From positions 1 through 64,000 of the IMG/VR virus record IMGVR_UViG_3300006923_000016: 64,000 bases of DNA; one strand, written 5' to 3'. A program made the position numbers and the translations under genes. This stretch comes from a virus. Within the stretch, counting starts at the first letter, position 1, and every line of letters begins with the position of its first letter. Below the pieces are notes generated by a model, which saw only the letters and a program-made list of their open reading frames with translations, did no database searches and was not told the DNA's origin. Shown here piece after piece: positions 57,891-64,000 of the stretch.

Positions 57891-58077
57891 TATAATAATT
57901 CCTTAATATGATACGAACCTTCTCGATAAGCTCTAAGTTAGCCCAAAGCTTACCTTTGGTTGCATCAATTGCTAATTGATTAAAAGGTCCTCTCAAGGGC
58001 AAGTTATGTCTTAGATACTTGCAAGCCATATCGGCAAACTCAACCAGCAGAGCAATTTCTTCAGGAGTGAGTTCCAA
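57871..58077 (-). CDS. Small helical protein (68 aa)
   Basis: TTG start at 58077 with only a weak ribosome site. Helical (LTPEEIALLVEFADMAC), with a basic C-terminus. Overlaps the aminotransferase start by 20 bases. No motif recognised. Confidence 0.5.
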   Translation of the reverse strand: MELTPEEIALLVEFADMACKYLRHNLPLRGPFNQLAIDATKGKLWANLELIEKVRIILRNYYNDSSLR

Positions 58078-58085
58078 AACTAATA

Positions 58086-58829
58086 CTACTTCTTATAGTC
58101 CCCAGTTCTTCCGGGGAGATTTCCGTAAAGGCCGAACTCATATCTAAAGTCCTCCGGCCAATACTCTCGATCAAGCATCCATGTTTGTGCATCGGTTGAA
58201 TGTTTAAAGTTTCGAGGGATAGGTGCTAATTCCATACCAGGACCTGGTCTACATTTCTTGGGACCAAAGCCATGATGGTAATGAACTAAATAATCATCAA
58301 CAACATGGGCAGGAATGGTTTCCCCATCTCCCATATCTGATGTTGGTAGGCAATGCCTATTAATTCCATCTGGAAATCTTACACCATTGTAGGCAGTCCT
58401 ATCAAATAATCTAAGCTGTGAATCTGGAAACCAAGTAGGAGCATAAGCCTTTCTTGAAAACAATGAATATCTAGGAAAACGATAAGCTGAAGATAACCCA
58501 CTTAGGGCTAGGGTGGAAAGGTTTGCGCTATCACTAAGGCATTCGTCAGCACCTAGGAGAAAAACCCAATCAGTGGAAGACATATCTATAAGAAGATTTA
58601 ATCGACCTGACTGATCCCAACTGTCATCATACATCCGGCGTACCTTTTGCGGCTTACTTATGTAGGTTACCCGAGAATCTTTCTCTGCAACTTCAGCTAG
58701 ATATTTTTCTGTTCCATCTGTACTACCGCCATCCAAAACTATTACATGGTGACAATGCCTTGTAGCATTATGTAATGATGCCCTAATATAAAACATCTCA
58801 TTCAACGTCAAAACTAGACCTGTAATTTT
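58086..58829 (-). CDS. Family 2 glycosyltransferase
   Basis: A 247-residue GT2 enzyme: LVLTLNEMFYIRASL at the start, VLDGGSTDGTEKYL near residue 34 and WVFLLGADECL near 88, the acidic metal site. ATG 58829 overlaps the upstream stop (ATGA). The C-terminal part has His/Tyr-rich segments. Transfers a sugar from a nucleotide donor to an unknown acceptor. Confidence 0.85.
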   Translation of the reverse strand, partial: KITGLVLTLNEMFYIRASLHNATRHCHHVIVLDGGSTDGTEKYLAEVAEKDSRVTYISKPQKVRRMYDDSWDQSGRLNLLIDMSSTDWVFLLGADECLSDSANLSTLALSGLSSAYRFPRYSLFSRKAYAPTWFPDSQLRLFDRTAYNGVRFPDGINRHCLPTSDMGDGETIPAHVVDDYLVHYHHGFGPKKCRPGPGMELAPIPRNFKHSTDAQTWMLDREYWPEDFRYEFGLYGNLPGRTGDYKK

Positions 58830-59668
58830 CATACTTGAGCCTCTAATATAGCCCACTCTTTGGGATGAGGGTTAATAGGAAACCACAAATCTTGAAAATG
58901 ATTAGGGTGTCGTCCGTTGTATCTTTTAAGATTAGGTAAGCTTTTCTTCATCTCGTAGTCGAACTCATTAAACTTTTCAGGAAGCTCTACTTCAAATTCT
59001 TTATCGTTCGTATACCAAGCCTTTCCTAGGATGCGTCTCATTCCCATAGCGCGAGCTGACCGTACCCATCCATAGTGCCAAAGTGGAATAGATAGGCTAA
59101 GCATTTCTTTACCCCCATAGTTATGAAGAGTAATCTCTTTTCCGTTAACCCTTCCAACTACATCACAAACAGGTCTACGGTTATCGTCTGTGCGGAAGTT
59201 CTTAACAGCAAAACCACTAGAACGATGACCTATTCGACAGTGACGCTTATAGAATGCAGGCCCCTGTGCAATATAGCGAGGCGTCCCATAAAAATGAGTA
59301 ACCGGAAGGGAGGCAAATTGTGTTCCCCCTTTTCCCAACTGGTCTTTAAGGGTAGCCATGTGGTCTTCATGAATACCCTCGTCAGCATCCACAGCAAAAA
59401 CCCAATCACAGGAACTCATCTGGAAGGCTACATCCCAGGCCTTCTCTTGCCAGTGACGATTAAATTCAAATCCATATACCTTATAGCGAATGCGTCCTCG
59501 ATACTTTGCTGCCAAATCTTCAACAATACCAACAGTATTATCTTGTGATAGGCCGACACTAATAGAAACCTCATCACAACCAACCAAGGCTTGCTCAATA
59601 GCAGCCTCCAGCCCGTAGTCCATAATTTCTACGTTCCGGGCTTTCATAATAGCTGTGATAGAAGTCAT
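58829..59668 (-). CDS. Family 2 glycosyltransferase
   Basis: A 279-residue GT2-like protein: ITAIMKARNVEIMDYGL at the start, SQDNTVGIVEDL near 41 and WVFAVDADEGIHED near 88 (DxD-type site). The rest is Trp/His/Arg-rich. Paired with the next GT2 by an ATGA overlap. Confidence 0.83.
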   Translation of the reverse strand: MTSITAIMKARNVEIMDYGLEAAIEQALVGCDEVSISVGLSQDNTVGIVEDLAAKYRGRIRYKVYGFEFNRHWQEKAWDVAFQMSSCDWVFAVDADEGIHEDHMATLKDQLGKGGTQFASLPVTHFYGTPRYIAQGPAFYKRHCRIGHRSSGFAVKNFRTDDNRRPVCDVVGRVNGKEITLHNYGGKEMLSLSIPLWHYGWVRSARAMGMRRILGKAWYTNDKEFEVELPEKFNEFDYEMKKSLPNLKRYNGRHPNHFQDLWFPINPHPKEWAILEAQV

Positions 59669-59670
59669 AA

Positions 59671-60594
59671 TTAGATAGCACTCACTACAGCATATCCATG
59701 CTCAAAACTAATTCGGTTTACTTCCTCAGGATTAATCCCTGCAACTAGACTTAACCAAAAATCTAATTCGGCCCTGAGTGGCTCGGAGTGATCTTTTACT
59801 TCAAGAACCTTAAGAATACCAGGCTTATTTTCACCAATAATTCGTTGATCCCAGAAGGCTAACTCCTTAGGCTTAGACATGTCATACTCTATGATACCAT
59901 CAGTTCCTAGAATACTTATTTTTCTTACCTTTTCAGTATGAGCCCAACTGTAGTTAACAAGGGCATCAACCCCTGACGCCAGCCTATACAGAGAAGAGCC
60001 GGCCACCGAGATAGACTCATTGTCTAGCGATGTTCTTGACAAAAGAACAGGGTTATCTCCTGTAAGGTACTGGATAATACTAAGGTCATGAGGCAAGAGG
60101 TCTAGCTCTACACCACACTCTTGAAACTTACCCCAGTTAAGACGACTAATATTAATAGCCTTAACCTTTCCTACCTTTCCACTATCTATAAGCCTTTTAA
60201 GCTCAAGGATCTCAGGACTGAAAACGAAAATATGACCAACACAACAAGTAAGGTGACTAAAGGTTCGACTTAAAGAAAGCAACTGACTAGCATCACTATC
60301 AGACGCAGCAAGAGGCTTCTCTACAAAAATATGTTTACCCGCCATTAAGCAAAGCCTAGCGATAGCTAGGTGTGTGGACGGAGGGGTAACAATAGCTACA
60401 GCATTAACCGTATTGTCACTAAGGATTGTTTCAATAGAAGCAACCTCCACCCCTGGATATTTGTCAGCCTGAGCTTGGGCTAGATCTGGGTCCAGATCGC
60501 ATACATACTTAAGGTCAGATATAGTGTTAAGGTTTCGAGTAATGTTGGGGCCCCAATAGCCACAACCAATAACAGCAGTCCCTAGGTTTTTCAT
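59671..60594 (-). CDS. Gfo/Idh/MocA-family oxidoreductase
   Basis: A 307-residue Rossmann enzyme: VIGCGYWGPNITRNL (residues 8-22) binds NAD(P), IVTPPSTHLAIARL near 70 and IFVEKPLAAS near 90 are family landmarks, and DLLPHDLSIIQYL near 165 carries the active-site Asp/His. In glycan clusters such enzymes (WbpB/WlbA type) oxidise a sugar nucleotide at C3 ahead of a DegT aminotransferase. Its start overlaps the GSCFA gene (ATGA). Confidence 0.88.
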   Translation of the reverse strand: MKNLGTAVIGCGYWGPNITRNLNTISDLKYVCDLDPDLAQAQADKYPGVEVASIETILSDNTVNAVAIVTPPSTHLAIARLCLMAGKHIFVEKPLAASDSDASQLLSLSRTFSHLTCCVGHIFVFSPEILELKRLIDSGKVGKVKAINISRLNWGKFQECGVELDLLPHDLSIIQYLTGDNPVLLSRTSLDNESISVAGSSLYRLASGVDALVNYSWAHTEKVRKISILGTDGIIEYDMSKPKELAFWDQRIIGENKPGILKVLEVKDHSEPLRAELDFWLSLVAGINPEEVNRISFEHGYAVVSAI

Positions 60595-61559
60595 AGACTG
60601 GTAGCTCCTTTAATTCTGTATTTACGCAAAAAGATCTTCATCATAGCTGAGATGACATGAGGCTTTACGTGACGATTATCATCTGTAAAGGGATCTTTGA
60701 TTGCTTGGGTAATAATGTCATACGATTCAAAATATGTTGTGTTGTTATAGCTTTGACAAAAATATTCAGCAGCGGTGCGTAACGTACACTTACTGAGCCC
60801 ATTAGCCACCCAGGTATTAACGTTACGGCGGAAAGTTGCATGTAGAGGAACAGGACTTACACTCAAAATAATCTGAGCTGAAGGGTTGTGCTCTTTAAGG
60901 AGCTCACGACACCGATTGAGATCACCCAAAACTTCATCAACCGTTTGAATATGGAACTCATGTATTTTTGGATCATAAAGCCCTATGCTAACTGGAGGCA
61001 TAAGACTAAAAGTAGAGTGATCTCTCGAATCCCTCCAAGTTTCCGTTAGTCCTAGGGTAAGAATAACTACCTTAGCTGTTGTAAGGGCCTTTCTAGAGGC
61101 ACTAACATGTTTTTGGAAGTCAATCTCTTTAGACTCCCAGTCATAGTATGAGTACTCTCTAAAAGGATCAATAGCCCTTTTATCAGGATGTCTCCACCAA
61201 CGCTGAACTGGATTAAAATTACCCAAAGAGTACTCAAAGATTTGTCTCATTGAAGCACTGTTGTAAACCCTATTCCATCCACAACTAGCATGGAGACAAT
61301 TGTGAGGTTCAGTTATCAAATAGTTGTATTTGGCTTTGCGCAAGAAGGTTGCAATATTTCTAGCGAAACAAGACCCCATACTTGTAATTGGGGTTCGCTG
61401 ATCAATTAGATGGCATCTTCCATACTTAGCAAACTGATGAATATCTATTTTCCCTGGATTAATAAGATCAGTCAACTGAAAACGACCACCAGAAAAAGGG
61501 ACAAGCCTATTACTCAGCTCTGTCGTCAACCCACTCTCCTCGCTTAATTGTAGTTTCAT
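60591..61559 (-). CDS. GSCFA-domain protein
   Basis: A 322-residue protein with the family name string GSCFARNIATFL near residue 62 and LTLGLTETW near 167, LSVSPVPLHAT near 231 and a late DDNRHVKP segment, giving an SGNH-hydrolase-like Ser, Asn and His set. GSCFA proteins occur in polysaccharide clusters; they may act as sugar O-acetyl esterases or transferases. Overlaps the upstream gene by 50 bases. Confidence 0.82.
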   Translation of the reverse strand: MKLQLSEESGLTTELSNRLVPFSGGRFQLTDLINPGKIDIHQFAKYGRCHLIDQRTPITSMGSCFARNIATFLRKAKYNYLITEPHNCLHASCGWNRVYNSASMRQIFEYSLGNFNPVQRWWRHPDKRAIDPFREYSYYDWESKEIDFQKHVSASRKALTTAKVVILTLGLTETWRDSRDHSTFSLMPPVSIGLYDPKIHEFHIQTVDEVLGDLNRCRELLKEHNPSAQIILSVSPVPLHATFRRNVNTWVANGLSKCTLRTAAEYFCQSYNNTTYFESYDIITQAIKDPFTDDNRHVKPHVISAMMKIFLRKYRIKGATSL

Positions 61560-62262
61560 TTGATTGTCGAATTAGCTCAGTTAGCATTGTTGCTGTTAGC
61601 TGGTCTAGCAGTGGAAGGTTCTGCATAATGCAGTGTCCGCCAATAACACCAGGGAACTTATTCTGAATATCATAATCGCTAGCTTGAAGCTTCCAAATCT
61701 GACTAACAAAGTCATAGTCCGCCTGTGCCGTGTCGCATAGTTGTTGAGCCATTTGAGTCCAGGCAATGAGGTACCCAACCAAAGTTGTTTGGAGGATCTT
61801 AGCTAGCTCTGCGTTCTCTGGTTTGTTACCCATCCATCGTGGCTTAAACCCAGCAGCACTTAGCTTAGCCATAAGGTCAGGCTTAAAGTGGGTTCCACTA
61901 ATGAACTTAGGATACTTGAGCATGTCCGAAGTCATCTGATCATTAGCATGCTTTCCTAGTACTGGGGAATGGTATACGAAAGACTGGGTCTGTTCCTGAA
62001 TACGACGCGTAGTTCCAACGGGAACAGTAGCGTGAATAACTGTATAGAGGGGGGTATAGGTTCGAATATATTCTGAAACAATATTCTCAAATCCCTTTAA
62101 CTCTCCAGGGATACAGATATGCATGCAAAACACATTCTCATCCCTTTTGGGCGGATGAAAGCCCTGAGCTGGGTCGATAGCTTTTACGTCATCACAAGCA
62201 GCAGCTAGCAAATGATAAATAGGATTACCAATCTCGCCTAAACCAATAACAAGATGTTTCAT
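61510..62262 (-). CDS. Short UDP-sugar dehydrogenase-like protein
   Basis: A 250-residue protein. IGLGEIGNPIYHLL near residue 6 is a Rossmann loop, VIHATVPVGTTRRI near 74 and NAELAKILQTT near 154 are UDP-glucose-dehydrogenase landmarks, and FPGVIGGHCIM near 203 matches the GGHC active-site Cys (Cys211). The C-terminal UDP-binding domain, about 150 residues, is missing, so it may have a changed substrate or be inactive. Confidence 0.75.
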   Translation of the reverse strand: MKHLVIGLGEIGNPIYHLLAAACDDVKAIDPAQGFHPPKRDENVFCMHICIPGELKGFENIVSEYIRTYTPLYTVIHATVPVGTTRRIQEQTQSFVYHSPVLGKHANDQMTSDMLKYPKFISGTHFKPDLMAKLSAAGFKPRWMGNKPENAELAKILQTTLVGYLIAWTQMAQQLCDTAQADYDFVSQIWKLQASDYDIQNKFPGVIGGHCIMQNLPLLDQLTATMLTELIRQSNETTIKRGEWVDDRAE

Positions 62263-62897
62263 TAATAGCTCCTTCTATTGGGACGCCGACATTTCTCCCA
62301 CTCTGCTTCTAGTCCAGAAATGAAACTATCATCTCCACTAGGGAGATTCCACTTCTTAAAGCTATAAGTGTTCTGGCCTAGCGGCTTGCCGGGAATATAT
62401 TTAGCAAGGGGTGGAATGTCTTTAACTATTGTAGAGTTCATAGCAGTCATACTATAAGCGCCCACCGTAGTAAACTGATGAGTTATAACCCCAAGCCCAA
62501 CATTGGCTGCTCGCATGATGCGAGTCCAGCCTCCTAAGCATACGTTCGTACTTAAGATAGCGTATGGCTCTAAGTAACAATCGTGACTAATATGGCAACG
62601 AGCCATGACATAGCAATCATCCCCAATAAAGGTAAGGTCTTTCATTGGAGAGTTCACAGTCGTAAACTCCCTAATGACAATACGATCCCCAATAACAATC
62701 TTACCCGGAGATCTGTATACAGGATTAAGCTCATACTTATCACTAGAGTGCTCAGCCCATTGACCTATACTTACGTGTGGACCAATGTGACAATTTTCCC
62801 CAATGAACGTATTGCCTTCAATAACACAATAAGGACCGATATAGGTACTTCTAGGAACACTAATATGAGGAGCAACCAAAGCAGTAGAATGAATCAT
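62262..62897 (-). CDS. LpxA-like left-handed beta-helix acyltransferase
   Basis: A 211-residue hexapeptide-repeat protein: IGPYCVIEGNTFIGENCHIGPH near the start shows the repeat, then GDRIVIREFTTVN near 70, RCHISHDCYL near 100 (His105 aligns with the catalytic His of LpxA) and HQFTTVGAYSM near 140. Residues fit LpxA rather than the WbpD type. It lacks the C-terminal helices. In this cluster it probably acylates a sugar nucleotide. Confidence 0.82.
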   Translation of the reverse strand: MIHSTALVAPHISVPRSTYIGPYCVIEGNTFIGENCHIGPHVSIGQWAEHSSDKYELNPVYRSPGKIVIGDRIVIREFTTVNSPMKDLTFIGDDCYVMARCHISHDCYLEPYAILSTNVCLGGWTRIMRAANVGLGVITHQFTTVGAYSMTAMNSTIVKDIPPLAKYIPGKPLGQNTYSFKKWNLPSGDDSFISGLEAEWEKCRRPNRRSY

Positions 62898-62906
62898 AGT
62901 TTACCT

Positions 62907-64000
62907 TTAGGCTGTCAAATCTACTTCTTTTGTATCCCACCAGCGAACCATTTCAGTTACTAGGCCAAGCTGTCCTACAAATGAACCAGTCTTCTTTAAG
63001 TCTACAGTGAGGCGACCCTCTACAACTTCACCAACTTTAAGCTCCTTAGGCAATTCGTATAACCCATAGCTTGGATCAGACGCTTCCTTTCCGTTCTTAC
63101 CAACAGCTCTGCTGAACCGAACATGAAGCTTATTGTCGGAAGCGTAAACTTTTCCACTATCGTTTGTAACTTTGAAATAGATATAGCGCTTAGAGCTTCT
63201 CTTGGTAATCTTAATGATTTCGATTTTCATATAATTCTCTCCTTTAAGGATAGGCTTAGTCTCTTCTAAAATCACCAACCTATCTGGGACAGTGATATTC
63301 AGAAGGCTTTTAGCCGCTTGGTTATAGGTATTATTTTCCCGAATCCATTTCGCAGCAGCAAGCCCTACTTTATGGGCCTTGTCTTGCTCACGGTAAACCT
63401 GACGCATCTTCTGGGCCAGAGCGGGGACATCGATCTCTGCAAATTGTCCGAAAACTTCAGACCCATTATTCTCTGCCTGAAGCCAGCCAGGAATTCTAGC
63501 ATCCTGAAGACCCTTAGGATTAACCCAATAGCTTACACCCCTGATACAAATGTCTTCTAAAGCACTCCACTTACATAAAATAACTGGAAGTCCAGTAGAC
63601 ATTGCTTCACGGGGAGGAAGGCCGAAACCCTCCCCAGAAGAAGCAAAGACCAAACAGTCGACATTCTGCAACAAGCTTAGCATCTTAGGCTGGGATAGCC
63701 TCCCATCTATGATCTTTTCATTAGGCCTTAATCGAGGAACGTTTCCCCCAAAAGAAGTCTTAATGATAAGCTCCACATTTTTGTCTTTAGGAAACGCTGT
63801 CCGAAAAGCTTGAAGGGTAAGATCGGCGTTTTTTCTAGGACAATCCCATCGAGTATTGCTATAGAGTAAAAAGCGAAATGGTCTATCCTTAGTGAGCGAT
63901 CTCTTAAGTAGTGGCCAACGTTCAGGATCAACTCCAAGGGGTGAAACCTTAATAGGTATTCTTACTCCAGAGTCTTCAAAGACAGTCTTATTAAACTCAG
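62907..64000 (-). CDS. GT4 glycosyltransferase with beta-sandwich domain, start outside window
   Basis: The frame is open to the window edge, so the N-terminal (acceptor) domain is missing. Visible parts are the donor domain, with RFLLYSNTRWDCPRKN, then DCLVFASSGEGFGLPPREAM (the EX7E-type nucleotide-sugar site of GT4) and SALEDI. The last 107 residues form a separate beta-rich module with LPKELKVGE and LGLVTEMVRWW. An ATG at 63230 with AAAGGAG upstream could make this module as its own protein. Confidence 0.82.
   Translation of the reverse strand, partial: EFNKTVFEDSGVRIPIKVSPLGVDPERWPLLKRSLTKDRPFRFLLYSNTRWDCPRKNADLTLQAFRTAFPKDKNVELIIKTSFGGNVPRLRPNEKIIDGRLSQPKMLSLLQNVDCLVFASSGEGFGLPPREAMSTGLPVILCKWSALEDICIRGVSYWVNPKGLQDARIPGWLQAENNGSEVFGQFAEIDVPALAQKMRQVYREQDKAHKVGLAAAKWIRENNTYNQAAKSLLNITVPDRLVILEETKPILKGENYMKIEIIKITKRSSKRYIYFKVTNDSGKVYASDNKLHVRFSRAVGKNGKEASDPSYGLYELPKELKVGEVVEGRLTVDLKKTGSFVGQLGLVTEMVRWWDTKEVDLTA

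Noticed and set aside
1-64000. CRISPR arrays, insertion sequences, integrase and attachment sites
   Set aside because: I looked for regularly spaced repeats, transposase or integrase motifs and paired direct repeats and saw none.

Overview
This window looks like part of a large double-stranded DNA tailed phage genome. Genes are packed end to end with ATGA, GTGA and TAATG junctions, many are very short, TTG and GTG starts are common, and tRNA genes sit between protein genes. Replication, recombination, nucleotide and cofactor genes are mixed with unknown small proteins. I see no ribosomal protein, rRNA or housekeeping operon, and no capsid, tail or terminase gene, so the structural region lies elsewhere. 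Base composition is moderate, roughly 44 to 46 percent G+C by eye. A lipobox lipoprotein, a signal-peptide protease and an LpxA-like acyltransferase fit a Gram-negative host, but the host cannot be named from this sequence.

Layout, plus strand, 1 to about 53350. The window opens with tRNA-Glu and tRNA-Val, a GroES-like co-chaperonin and a pyridine-nucleotide block: NadM-Nudix fusion, NadV and a CinA-like protein, followed by thyA. A two-gene island at 5331 to 7047 runs the other way and encodes a secreted trypsin-like protease and a von Willebrand A lipoprotein. Then come a HldE-like nucleotidyltransferase, peptide deformylase, two more tRNAs, a phosphatase, a CCA-adding-type nucleotidyltransferase, a MoxR ATPase with a VWA/metallopeptidase partner, phoH and an HNH nuclease. 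After a slightly richer-GC patch with a broken HD-domain gene (19.7 to 20.4 kb) the region becomes replication and recombination centred: SpoVG-like protein, class II ribonucleotide reductase, recA, an IMPDH/GMPR-family enzyme, Nudix hydrolase, a full-length DnaE, a metallophosphoesterase and a Cas4-like nuclease. From 38.6 to 42.8 kb there is nucleotide and sugar-phosphate metabolism (GmhB-like and deoxynucleotidase-like HAD proteins, folA, HldE-like kinase, eukaryotic-type phosphomannomutase, cupin isomerase). A primase-helicase, ClpP-like protease and RusA-like resolvase follow, and the strand ends in a tandem array of tiny genes.

Layout, minus strand, about 53250 to 64000. Small coiled-coil and membrane proteins (holin- or spanin-like in shape) lead with an A-type iron-sulfur carrier and an FtsZ/tubulin-like GTPase. 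Upstream of these is a surface-glycan cluster: GDP-mannose dehydratase, DegT aminotransferase, two GT2 glycosyltransferases, a Gfo/Idh oxidoreductase, a GSCFA protein, a short UDP-sugar-dehydrogenase-like protein, an LpxA-like acyltransferase and a GT4 glycosyltransferase cut by the window edge.

How the parts fit. The phage makes its own dNTPs (class II RNR, ThyA, DHFR, Nudix), copies DNA with a Pol III alpha-type enzyme and a primase-helicase, and can rebuild NAD+ from nicotinamide through NadV and NadM. The phosphomannomutase, cupin, heptose-type enzymes and the glycan cluster together suggest that it builds or modifies a sugar. The least explained signal is a scattered set of about twelve tiny proteins that share only the start M-h-h-h-[S/T]; five of them stand in tandem at 51841 to 52872.
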